DNA from: Medicago truncatula
Lineage: Eukaryota > Streptophyta > Magnoliopsida > Fabales > Fabaceae
Assembly (NCBI RefSeq): GCF_003473485.1
Contig: NC_053043.1
Coordinates: 14,208,001-14,272,000, forward strand
Length of the DNA: 64,000 nt
Reading direction: 5' to 3'
Under the pieces are notes generated by a model. The model saw nothing but the letters and a program-made list of their open reading frames with translations. It was not told the origin of the DNA and did no database searches. A program made the position numbers and the translations under genes. Shown one piece after another: positions 35,501-46,743 of this stretch. Positions within the stretch are counted from its first letter, which is position 1. Each line of letters begins with the position of its first letter.

Positions 35501-38500
35501 CTTAAGCATCAGATAGAGAAAAAATTCCAAGGACTTATAGAAGGATAGAAGTGATAATTTCAAGAGGACCTGTCTCCCATAATAATTGTCGCAATTGCAA
35601 AAAAAAAAAAAAAAAAAAAAAGTCCAAAACGATTGCTATTTTTAGTATTCAATTTTAACTTTAACTGCTTATCTTTCAATTGTACCCTCTGATTAATGTA
35701 ATATGAATCACTTCCAAGTTATTATTATCTACTTTGCATTTATGATAATGTTCTTTCTTTCATTTATCATGTTTTCTTAATCTTTGAGAAATGGTCAAAT
35801 GCAACAGAAACATCCGGAGAACGTAGTTTATGAACTTAATCATGCAGAACGAGTAAAATCATACGCTTAACAATGAGATAATAATAATATTACAAATACA
35901 TGCCATCAAGGGAGCCATTCAAGAATAAGGCAAGATTAAGAAGTCCAGTGTTAGGATTTGTTTAGTTATGAACTTAATCAATAATATCATGTAAGTAATA
36001 ATTACCTCTGTAGCATGCATGTTGAATTTTTCAACCCGTTTGAGCAAGTTATGAGCCAAATCAGCAGCAGGATCAGTTGGCAGCTCGACAGAAACATTAG
36101 AGATTGTTTGCAAGAGGAATACTCGGTCACTAGCCCAGGCAACATTATTGCATTCTATGCTTTCGTCGCCCTCAAATGCATTTATTTGTACCACTGGACT
36201 TCTAAACTCGCCTTTCACTTTATGCTTGTCAAGAAGCTGCCAATGATGATGAAGAAATTCCCAGTCCACTGCTTTTGGAAGAAATACTGACACCTCTGAT
36301 AAAAGAAACCAAGCGCCTTGTGGGGCAGTCCACTTTTCTATTGGCTTGCTATGGTTCAGCCAGATGGACTCGGACACCTTAATTATATTCTGAAGTGCCG
36401 TAACAATTTTGTGATTCAACCGTTTCTTTTTGCCCAGGTTTGTGCAAATTTTTTTCACCCAAGGACTCACCTCCCCATTGCAAATCTCTCTAAGGAGATA
36501 CAGAATTCCTTGGGGGACAGGCATATCCATTTTGTTGTCTAAACCTTTCCCTTTCTTTTTAATACTAGAGGCAGGTTCGATATATGAAGAGGTGGCAGCT
36601 GCAGTTCTAGATATTCGGTCCAAAACAAGTTCTTGAAACAAGTTCTCACATTCTTCTTGGATGCTAGTTTCATTATCAGCTATTTGACGAGGAACTGAAT
36701 GTAGCCACTCGGTTGTTACCGTTTCGGCTGAGAATGTTCTGAAAGCCTACATATCGTTAAGTAAAATCCAAAAATCATATACTGTCAATAGTAAAAAAAT
36801 ACCAAGAAAGGAAAAAGAACAGGACTTTCAGGGAACTAGTGAGATTCAAGATGGAAAGATAATTGGTTTAAAATTCCTCAACCCCACTAGTAAACCAAAA
36901 TCCAAATAGAAAGCAATTATGTTATTTCTGCTCCTCTCACCTTCCCCTCTTAACCAAACACTATATATATCTATTACTCCCTTCCACTAAATAGCTAAAG
37001 AATGCCTAAAAAAAGTTATTTGTATATTCTTTATTAACTATCATGTGCACAAACATTTAAATTTAAAATAAAAAACAAAGAAAAAGAACAATAACACAAT
37101 ATTTTTGCAGTCTTCTATAAAATCTAAATAGCTTTATAATTCATGACGAAAATAACATAGGTTTTCACAATCCAAATATGCAAAATTTTGCATTCTGCAT
37201 AAGTTTACAATTCTACCCTCTCCACAAAACACAGCACAACAAAAACCTTATGAAAAAAAGGTAACAAAAGTACCTCAGAAAGAGCTGCAGCAGCTGCTTT
37301 ACGAATGCTTAGAAGTGAATCGGAACAGGCCATTCCCATTGTCTTCAGCACCACTTCATCAATAGCACCTCCAAGTAGAGCAGTCAAATTAGTAACAAAC
37401 AAAAGAGCTGCTTTTCTCACAACAGCCTTCTCATCCACACACCTTCTCCTAAGCATCTCATTGATTCCCTTTCCTCCCACACCCGCAACATTTCCATCAC
37501 CAAAACCCATAAACTCTTTCAAAACCACACTAGCCTTTTCACTACCTGATAAAAACCCAACAACCTGCGCCAGAGTCGACATCGCTCGCCCGCGAATCGT
37601 AGCACTAACATCCGAACAACGCTTCACCAATGCCTCCAAACACCAAATCCCCCACGCCACATTCCCTTCTTCCTCATCCGTCGAATTCACCCCTAAAGGA
37701 TCCTTCAACAACGTCACAAGATTCAAAATAAGATCAACCGCCAAAAGCCTTAAATTGGTTTTCCCTTGACTCATCTTCACAACATACTTCACAAACTCAA
37801 TCTGATCCCCCACTGCCATAACCCTAACAACCTCCATTATAAAATCCACCGCCAACGCCCTCGGATCAGCTTTATCCGGCGCCTTATTCGCCAAATATCT
37901 CGGAAAATTAACCAACGCTTTCCTCACACCATCCGAATCCCTACTCAAACTAATCACAAAACCAACAGCAAAACTCCTAACCTGAGACTTCGGCATTACA
38001 ACAAAAGGCGAAATGGCCTTTAAAACCTCAGCAGCCGTCTCCGAAACCTCCCCATGCTCCGGTTTCAAGACCTCTTTCAAAATCTTCGAACACAAACCAA
38101 CCAATCTACCATACTGAACCTCATTACACGATTCAATCGCAGTCAACGGAACCTCAGAAATCGTTTGAATCAACGATTTCAAACTCTCGGGAAACCGATC
38201 AAGATGAATTAAACCCATAACACTAACTAATTTCTCAAACAGCGAAATCAAAACCCTAACATCAACTTTCTGTACTGAATTCGGCGAATTAGGTTCATCA
38301 TCGTCATTTTGAACATTTTTCTTGTTTTTGGAGTTCCGTCTCCGCTTCCGAATCTGCTGAGCGTTGTTATTAGGGTTAGGGTTAGTGTTTTTGAAAGCAC
38401 GACGGAGGGAGCGAAGGAATGAGAGAAAGGAGAGAGGAGTGAAGAGAGTGAAAACGGGGGCGTTTGGGGAGAGGAGGAAGGAGAGGAAGACGTGAGAAGC

Positions 38501-38728
38501 GAGGAGAGAGTGAGGTGGTGGAGATGAATCCATTGCGGTGGCGATTGGGGGAATTAGGTGGGAAGGTGAAACGGCGTCGTAGAGTGGGTCTAAAGGTTGG
38601 GAATGGTTGAGGAGGGTTTGGAGAGAAGAGAGGGATTGTTCGGAGAGTGGTTGTGGATTTTCGGTGTGGTGGGTTTCGCGGAGGTCGGAGATTTCTGTTA
38701 CGATGCGGGAGATTGTTTCGTCGTCCAT
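32600..38728 (-). CDS. CAP-D3: Condensin-2 complex subunit D3 (CAP-D3), 1,330 aa, 9 exons
   Basis: Exons (minus): 38728-37274, 36746-36006, 35216-34722, 34624-34533, 34301-34214, 34020-33906, 33814-33688, 33604-33430, 33304-32600. They total 3,993 nt with consistent phases throughout. The protein is a helical HEAT-repeat subunit. Recognisable blocks include LRLLAVDLILNLVTLL and TIRGRAMSTLAQVVGFL in exon 1. Exon 3 has a basic SGPSKGRKSGRKRKSLSKA stretch. The condensin signature at exons 4-7 reads IVVTMADFCVRYTALIDCYI, LVRRQTFILLSRLLQ, RDYVKWRGVLFLRFL and IRQLADFLFGNILKVKAPLL. The tail is Ala/Lys-rich and ends SFDSDEEN. CAP-D3 is a non-SMC regulator of condensin II, which compacts chromosomes and organises interphase chromatin. 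The length fits the ~1,314-aa Arabidopsis protein as I recall it. No lesions were seen. Confidence 0.93.
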
Positions 38729-39333
38729 CTCCGGTGGCGCTACTCCGGTCTGTGCAGAACGAGATTTGAAGTTATTGAAGCTTTTTCTGTGTGGTTTTTT
38801 GAATTTTTGTTCCCGCTTTGGGAAAGTGAAAACAAGAGCAAACCATCATTTTAGGAGCTTAATGTGTAGTTGTCATAATGATCCTAAACTTCAATTAAAA
38901 TCAGTTAAATTATCTTCAATCTTTTTAGTTATTTTAATCCTTGACATTAATAATGATAAAATGTTGATGTGGGAATGATATTTTCTAGAAAGTTTCGGGT
39001 ATTTTGTTCTTGATTGTTAAACTTTGTTAAGCTATTTTTATAAAATTTGGAGGAAAAAAAATTGATATTTTAGAATATGGATAACAAGGACAAATTTGAG
39101 AGAGCGGAAAAAATAGGATCGATTTCTAAATAAAGAAACGCCTTATTTATTGATATAAAAATCAAGAGTACATGTGTTTTAATCAAAAAGTAACCATGAA
39201 AATAAATATAGAACAAATTTATGCTATTCGTGTTTAACCTTATTTCCTTTGGCTCGAATACTATTGAAATTGCACACTCTACTCTTGATCATATTCCATA
39301 GATCGAGTTTATGCACAAACATGCATGATATGA
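38729..39333. other. Spacer between CAP-D3 (5' side) and the pectinesterase-like gene (3' side)
   Basis: It holds the CAP-D3 promoter/leader and the pectinesterase-like 3' UTR. No TATA box or other element can be fixed. A plus-strand frame at 38597-38978 is antisense shadow plus chance. Confidence 0.4.
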
Positions 39334-40791
39334 TTATATCCAAGCTGGTAACCAATTCTTGCCATCAATGTAATCAATAGATATAAATGGAGCAGCTTCT
39401 TCATCACTAAGCTGCCTTGACCAAGAAGCTCTTCCCTGTGTTGTGGCTCCAGGTCCATGACATTTATACTCCGCATGGTAAAGATGTCTATAATTCATAA
39501 CAAATAACCAAAATTAATTATTAATTTTCACAAATGTATACATTAATCTAATGGTGTAAATGATAATGCTCTTATTCTGTGCTACCGTCATAACTCCAAT
39601 TGGTCCATCCTTTCTGGAACAACGGTTTTGAAGAGGTATGTCTTAGCAAAAATGACCCTAGAATAAGGACCTTTAGCCCTTCCTAAGTACACACCACCAA
39701 TGCCATAAACTTTGCCTTTGACAAATATAAATCCACTCATCTCACTTTCATTTTCTCTATTTGCAGCTGTAATTGACCCACGGATTTTTATCCTTTTGTC
39801 ATCAACCACAAATATCTCACAATTCTGCATAAAAATAAATCATAATCATTAATAAATATTTATTTTGAGTCAAAAAATAAATATTTATGAAAATTAAGTA
39901 AGGATGTAGAAAATAGATAAGAAAATGAACTCACTTGGAAGATGGTTCTGCCACGACCAAATATGAAATCAATGGAACCTTGAATGTAACAACAAGACTC
40001 GTAGTAATGTCTTCCTTTGTAATCAAAGAGCGTGTTGTGTGAACTATAAAATGCACAATGATAAAATGCTGCTTTTTCTGCTGCCACATATTGATTTTGT
40101 GAAGTATAGGCTATCCCAGTAGGTGCATCATTCTGTAATACAAAAACATTGAATTTTTTCTGGAAAATGTTAATTCTTTTCATAATTAGCATAATAATAA
40201 TGACGATTTTGTTGGTAGTTCAGCATTTTCTGGTATACAATATTGATAGAAGTATGAAAATACCTTGAAGCTAATTCCAAAGGCAATGAAATCCAAGGCT
40301 TCAACTTTGAAGGTGGCAGAAGCTATGTTGTTAGAGGAGCTTTCGGACCAAACAATTGCAGTTTTTCCTCTTCCATTTCCTCTCATGAATGTATAACGCT
40401 TATTCTTTGGTATGTGCACTTTTTCTCTTCACGTGATTAAAATAAATCATATAATTAACTTCTTTTGACTTAATATAATTAACTTGATAATCAAATAATA
40501 ATCGAATTTATACTCGTGTACTCCTTTTCTAATATGAACGATGACCCAATTAGAATTTCCTTTAGGAATTGAATCTATGGCAGCTTGTACTGATGTAAAG
40601 TCTCCATTTCCATTAATATCAACTTTAATAGTGCGATTAGTTCCTACCTTTTGCGCTAACATAGGAGAGTCTATGACTGTTTTTACATCAAAGGCAAGAG
40701 CACAATATGGTACAAAAACCAAGATAAAAATGAGAACTTTCATTGTGAATGTTGAAAAAGAAAGAGAAAAACAAGATGATGAAGAGGCCAT
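39334..40791 (-). CDS. Pectinesterase-like protein (type II), exon 4 frame lesion or alternative donor
   Basis: Exons (minus): 40791-40514, 40426-40264, 40132-39935, 39824-39595 (or -39586), 39487-39334. An N-terminal hydrophobic segment (MKVLIFILVFVPYCALAF) is a likely signal peptide; a short N-terminal pro-region suggests type II. Family blocks seen: FTSVQAAIDSIPKGN, HNTLFDYKGRHYYESCCYIQ, GSIDFIFGRG, VYGIGGVYLGRAKGPYSRV, LYHAEYKCHGPGA, NWLPAWI. The usual QDTL is HNTL and LGRxW is LGRAK. I recall the same changes in a plant PME subfamily, so this may be a low-activity lineage trait. In exon 4 the expected PEGWTNWSYDG is broken: an A3 run (39611-39613) has one extra base and leads to a stop at 39588-39590. 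Using a GT at 39593-39594 as donor keeps an open 340-aa frame. Confidence 0.75.
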
Positions 40792-43060
40792 GTGTTGGAA
40801 TTAAGAATTTGTGGTTAATTAGATTTTGAGGTTTCTTGTAGTTTAATTTTAGGATAATGTTTCATGTACACACTTTTTTCCATACACACATTGTACCACT
40901 CCATGTGAGAGTGTCTGAGAGGCAATACATGTGAGCTTTTTTGTGTGTGGGGTAACACTTGTCAAAATTGTGTGTGGGTGTACAGGTGGTACATACCACC
41001 TAAGATGGTCTATGTATCACTACTCTTAATTTTATGTTATGAGACACAAGAGAAATGACAAGGTTTATAAATGCAAGGAGATTAATTTATTTTTGGAGTT
41101 AAGATATTAGGAAGGTAAAATTGAGCGTTAATGAACTAAAGGATGATATGGGTTGGTTTTACGGCACTCTCTATATTGGAGCGTTAATGAACTAAAGGAT
41201 GATTTGTGGTTAATTAAGTTGGACATTTTGATTGAGCGTTAATGAACTAAAGGATGATAAGTTGTTAGAATTTTAAGGCATATAGCAACTTTTTTGTAGC
41301 TAATTGTTTTTTTTTTTTGAAGGGTTGTTGTTAGTAACGTTACCTCAAAAACCAAAATATAAAAATGTTAGGCTTTGTGAATTTTTGAAACATTATTATT
41401 CACTAAATGCAAATTACTCTTATTTTCTTTGAATAAATTCGACAATACATTCTTATATGAATTTTTCTTTTTTTAAAAAAATAAATTTTCAATCATTTAA
41501 AAAGTATAATAACTAGATATTATTTAGCAACAGTGTCGGAGAAATAAAATTTATGCTTTTTTTTTGAATTTTTATTACTAATATTGTTTTTTATTACTAA
41601 TAATAATGTATATTTAATATTTTTTACAATAAAATGTAAAAAATAGTTATAATACTTATAAATAATGAAATAATGTTTTTTCTTATTCAGAAGAAGCTTC
41701 AGATAACAAACCATCCAACTTTAAATCAATCTTGTTCAAAATCGAATTCTCAAATCTCGATTTTGCATCTCTTTTTAATCAGAGTTGAAACAGTGAGAAG
41801 AAGATGAAGATTTTGAGTATGGGATAGTCTTAGGGGTTTCGATTTTGTCACCCAAGAGAAACATATAAATATCGATTTTGAACCTTAGAGGTTTCGATGT
41901 TGGTGGGATGGGTGGGGCCAATAGTGAGAATTAGAAAAGACAAAGATTTTGAGAAAGTAATAAAAATGGTAGAAGCTATGGCTGCACATTTGGGTTTGGG
42001 AGAGTCTGTCTTATTTACAATGAACCACCTCATTGTTGTTAGGTTCGTTCAGATTGATGGTGTTGGTTGTGATGGAAAATGTTGGTGTGGCGGTGATGGA
42101 AGACACGATGGTGTTAATGGTGGTGGAAGAGAATAAAGAAGAAAGAAGGGGTATAATGGTCATTTTGCCTTTGTCTGATTTCATTAATGGAAAAATGGTC
42201 ATTCCATATGTAATTTGCTGAGTCATCCTTGTCCTTTCCCAATCAAATTATGCCACATCATCGCTACGTCACTAATCATGTGCCACATAAGTAATCAAAT
42301 GAGATTAGGACTAAAACTCAAATGATTAGTATTTGCAGGGAAATTGTGGAGGGAATAATAAGTACATGGACAAAAATTCAAACGAGCCCTATTTGCAGGA
42401 GCTATACACATATTTAAGCCATAATATATTTATATTGTAAAATGTTAGGCCGAAAATTATGAATATGGTTCGAGTCTCGACTTTTAAGATTTCCAAACAT
42501 AAAGCCCAACTCATACATATATTTTAGTGTAGAAAAAAAAAAGAATTTCTTTTCCCACCTTCCTAACTTCTCGCGCTAAAAAAAGACAGTTCAAATTATA
42601 TAATCTGAACCATACCAACATATAAGCAAAACCATAAACTTTCCCTTATTCAACAGTTACATATTTTGTCCTATATTTCTCCTAAACCACCCAAAATCTG
42701 AACCATCATACATTATGTGATTCTTAAAGTTTTTTCTGTTTAATTCACCACAATTCAAGGCTTTTCAACCATGAAACATAAGATAAGTTTGCATTTCTTC
42801 GATCATCTATTCCTTTTTTTTTTTTTTACGATATTGAACTGATTTAAATTATATAATGTAATTATTTCGGATTATATAATTTGAACCTATTTAGTATGGC
42901 TGAAAATTGTCATTTTTTAGGCGTTTTCATATTTATTAAATTCAAATACTAATAATATAGTAAAAAAATTATAAACGAAATAAAAAATTGTTCTAAGGTC
43001 GGTTGGAGAAATTGGGAATTTCGGAAAATAGGAGAGGCATAAAGGTAATTTAGATGGTAG
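40792..43060. other. Intergenic between divergently oriented pectinesterase-like and TCTP genes
   Basis: It contains GT/CA-rich text at 40860-41000, a three-copy repeat (41122-41260) and AT-rich DNA. Small frames near 41897-42226 on both strands show no motifs. Confidence 0.4.
41122..41260. repeat. Three copies of a 25-bp motif at ~55-bp spacing
   Basis: GAGCGTTAATGAACTAAAGG followed by ATGAT occurs at about 41123, 41179 and 41234, with partly similar spacers. It is non-coding and its function is unknown. Confidence 0.75.
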
Positions 43061-43079
43061 AAACCCTAGGATATAAATA
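43061..43079 (+). promoter_or_regulatory. Telo-box and TATA box of the TCTP gene
   Basis: AAACCCTA (telo-box, 43061-43068) lies immediately before TATAAATA (43072-43079), about 120 bases upstream of the ATG. Telo-boxes are typical of plant promoters for translation-related and growth genes. A CT-rich region (about 43098-43118) follows at the likely transcription start. Confidence 0.6.
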
Positions 43080-43198
43080 AAGTACACGCACAGAGCATCA
43101 ACCCTCTTCACTCTCAGGTCGCTCCGTACCCTTGTTGTTTCACCGCACGAACTCACTTTGCATTCAGGAGCGTTCCAGAGACAGTTAACTCTTCAATC

Positions 43199-44779
43199 AT
43201 GTTGGTTTACCAGGATCTCCTTACCGGTAATTCTAATCACTCTCATCAATCCATCGCTTCAATTTTCCGTTTTTTATTATTAGATCTATTTGAATTCTGT
43301 ATCCAATTATGACTTTTACTTATTGAATTATTCTTGTTGTTATTTTAATTCATTGGATCTGGTGATTATTTTGTTTTTTGTATTGTTTTTGATTCATTTG
43401 ATGCATATTCTGATTATTTGTGCTGGTTAAGAACACGAAGATATAGTTTTTTTTTTTTTTTTTTTGAAAATTTTAATATTTTTCATTGTTTTATAAAAAT
43501 CATCTATATTTTCTGTTTTCACGCTCAAAAGTACCGATTTTTAAAATCGAGAATCCATTATTTTTATTTGTGCAGCATATTAGGTATCACTTATTAAGTT
43601 TCGTATTGTCTGTGCTCTGTTTTATTGATTATTCCTTCTGTTATATTGTTCTTTTTAAGTTTAAGTTTATGTTAAAAAGTTAAAATTTTGGATGAGATCG
43701 AGGGAATTTTATGATTACCTTATAATTGTTAAGTTAATGATTGATTTTATATAGATCTCCTGTTTGTGAATATGATGCATGATGCAGTTGCCATAGTTCA
43801 GCAATTCTAACCAATAGGATTAAGATCGGATGGCTCATGTTCTGATCTCATATTTAAATTTTATACTCAATAGTCAGATCTTGATTTGTACGATCTCAAT
43901 CCAAACGAATTGGTTGGCTACAGGGGCTGTCATCGCTTGACATTAGAATCTGAAATCTTTTGTTGTATCATTTGTTTTTTGTTTGAAATATGCTATTTTT
44001 TTTTTTTATTATTATTTATAGTAGCATGTTTTTGTTTGAAATATGTTATGGTTGAATGCTTGGAGTAACATAACATTGACGATACATATCATATTTTGTA
44101 GGTGATGAGCTTTTGTCAGACTCTTACCCATACAAGGAAATTGAGAATGGAATGTTGTGGGAGGTTGAGGGAAAGGTTAGTTTATTTTCAAGTGCATTTA
44201 TCAAAATATTGAATTAGTTATGTTACACTTGGGGATGACAAGCTAAAAACTATTTGCTTTTGGTGTGCAGTGGGTTGTTAAGGGAGTTGTTGAAGTAGAC
44301 ATTGGTGCTAACGCTTCAGCTGAAGGTGGAGAAGATGAGGGTGTTGATGACTCAGCTGTCAAGGTTGTCGACATTGTTGACGTATTCAGACTTCAGGTCA
44401 GGACAGTCAAACACCTCTTTATATCCTTAGATGATACAGTTTTAATTTATTTTTTTGAGCTCGCCACTTTCAGAGGTTAATTATTTTGTTATGTGTTGAC
44501 TGTTATAGGAACAACCATCTTTTGACAAGAAGCAGTTTCTTGGCTTTGTTAAGAGGTATATTAAGTTGCTGACACCCAAACTAGATGCAGAGAAACAAGA
44601 GCTATTTAAAAAGCACATTGAGGGAGCAACCAAATACCTGCTCGGCAAGCTCAAGGACCTTCAATTGTAAGTGAACCTCTATTATGCTCATTCAAGAAAA
44701 ATTCATAGTTTTCTGTTTATATAGTTACATTTGTTTCATAATATTTGTCATTTGAGGCTGATTGTATTATTTTGTATTG

Positions 44780-44811
<32 letters not shown>

Positions 44812-44993
44812 ATCAATAGACAATAATGTTTTTTGCGAATATATTTTGAAATTGAGTTGAATTCCTGTTGTGCAGCTTTGTTGGTGAGAGCATGCATGAT
44901 GATGGTAGCTTGGTTTTCGCCTACTACAAGGATGGTGCTGCTGATCCAACGTTTCTCTACTTCGCTTATGCTTTGAAGGAAATCAAGTGTTAA
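43199..44993 (+). CDS. TCTP: Translationally controlled tumour protein homologue (TCTP), 167 aa
   Basis: Five exons (43199-43226, 44102-44175, 44271-44396, 44509-44666, 44876-44993) give a 504-nt CDS with every phase matching. The protein starts [20 protein letters not shown]. It carries the acidic flexible loop ([20 protein letters not shown]), the helical hairpin ([20 protein letters not shown]), and ends [13 protein letters not shown]. Length and order are those of plant TCTP. The family acts in cell growth, with reported links to TOR/Rab signalling and calcium binding, and is cytosolic and abundant. The telo-box upstream fits growth-linked expression. No lesions. Confidence 0.96.
44778..44811. 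repeat. (ATT)n microsatellite in TCTP intron 4
   Basis: About ten ATT units lie within the last intron. It is a likely length polymorphism. Confidence 0.85.
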
Positions 44994-46319
44994 GTGTTGT
45001 ACTACTCTAGTTTTTCTGCCCTAATTTATCATGTTTTTGTTCTACATTGTGTTCTAAGTTACTCGAGAGTTGAGACTATGATTTGGTATTTTTGATAATG
45101 ATGTGATAATTTGCACTTATTTATCATTCCTATTAAATTTAATGATTCCGGATATAGAATTCATAAACATGATAATATGATTTTTCTTGTGTTTCATAAG
45201 GAATGTCAGTTGTCAGGTTTGAAGATTTGCTTGGTTTGTGTACTGAAATAGTTTTTTGCGTTTATCATTAATACTTAGTACCCCCAACAATTTTACACTG
45301 CCCTTTGTTTAAAAATGCTTTTAAAAAGAATCCACTCTTCTATGCACGACATGCGTACGTTTTCTTACCTAGGTGAAGCTTAAAAGACCTTCAACGTGTT
45401 ACTATCTTCAGTGTGGCTTAAAATTGAAATATGCCAAGTTCTCTGGTGAAAAAAGGGTTTTATGAAGTTCTTGCATGACTAGATTGCAAGGGTGGGCACT
45501 TGATTTAATAAAATAAAGGGTTTTTGGTGGTCGTTTTCTTGGTTAGTCAGTATACTCGTACGGAAGTGGTGAAATAGCCTTAACTTCACCTCATCGAAAG
45601 TCCTTTCAATCAGTGTTACTTGTAGCAATTCAATTTCGGTAACGTGTGACTTATAATGTGACGATTCAGACTCAAATGAAACTAATTATAAATGTTGAAC
45701 TGTTCGGGGTTTCTCAAGATTATTCCATACTCTAAGCTTAATTTAGACATACAATCAACTATTCACCAACCTCAAACTTCACTTCAGTTCCAACGCAAGA
45801 TATTTTCATTTGGTCTAACAACTCCAATGAGTTTCATAAAACTAATGATGGTTTCACTTATAAATCATTTTTTTTTTTGTGTGGCTGACTTATAAAAACG
45901 ATGTCCCTATTTGTCATTTTTGAATCATCAGAACCTTGCTTATAAAAACTATGTCCCTAATTCTTCCTTCATTGTAGTCTCATCTCATCTCTAACATGCC
46001 TTGGGATTCAACTCTATTGAGTTTTTCTCTAATTCAAATTGCTCTCTCATGGCTCATAAAGGGCTCACCTCTTATAGGGCTAACATCTTTGCTGTTAGGG
46101 TGCGGTGGTCTTGGAGAAACCGAAGCTCAAATTGTTTATTTATTTATTTATTTATTTTTAAAGTTACGATCCCCACTTATCGTCTTGCCTTGGAAGTTCA
46201 CAACCTGGCTGCAATCTCAATTCTTGCTTCTCTAGTGCTCCACCACTGAGTCTGGAGGAAAGATGGGTTTAGTGGAACTCCTTTAAACATAGTGTAATTA
46301 TAAATGTTGATGAAAGCGT
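44994..46319. other. TCTP 3' flank and decayed repeat DNA
   Basis: No gene is recognised. From about 46001 a frame reads MAHKGLTSYRANIFAVRVRW before a TTTA microsatellite (about 46133-46160). This may be linker sequence of the LINE relic that continues at 46320. Confidence 0.35.
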
Positions 46320-46743
46320 AATCCCATCAGAGCTGGTTTCGGCAGCTTATTTCGTCACCCTTTTGGGTCTTGGATTTCATGTTATATTGTAGGAGCATTT
46401 GGCATCCCCCTAACAGAGCTCTATGCCATCTACTGATGGTTCTTATTAGCCTATGAAATGAACTTTACAGTTGTTACTTGTTACACTGACTCACTGTGTG
46501 TATATCTTCAAGGATCTAATCCTGAAATTCCATATGCATGATACTCTGAATACTCTGAATCAAGATATCAAAGATTTACTCAACTTGGATCAACTAGCTT
46601 CCATTACTAGCACCCTCCGTGAAGTAAATAATTGTGCTGACTTCTTAGCTAATCTTGGAGCTCATGATTCACTCCTCTTTTTCACCAAGATTATCGATCC
46701 TCCTCTTTGCAGACTCCGCGGGAACTTGGTCAGTGGATTATAG
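46320..46743 (+). pseudogene. LINE-derived RNase H-like domain relic
   Basis: Broken frames read GSLFRHPFGSWISCYIVGAF, PLTELYAIY then a stop, WFLLAYEMNFTVV and CYTDSLCVYIFKD. The open part DIKDLLNLDQLASITSTLRE then NNCADFLANLGA follows, the C-terminal His/Asn-containing helix of the domain. An A-rich tail follows at about 46791-46805. Stop codons and a frame shift make it dead. Confidence 0.75.

Noticed and set aside
37305-38023. Long plus-strand frames (154 and 85 codons)
   Set aside because: They are antisense shadows of CAP-D3 exon 1.
38359-38388. Telomere-like TTAGGGTTAGGGTTAG
   Set aside because: It lies inside CAP-D3 exon 1 and encodes the Asn/Pro-rich stretch on the minus strand. It is not an interstitial telomere.
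41848-42226. Overlapping 60-80-codon frames on both strands
   Set aside because: They are simple-sequence Val/Gly and Thr/Ile frames in a GTG/ATG-rich stretch, without motifs.
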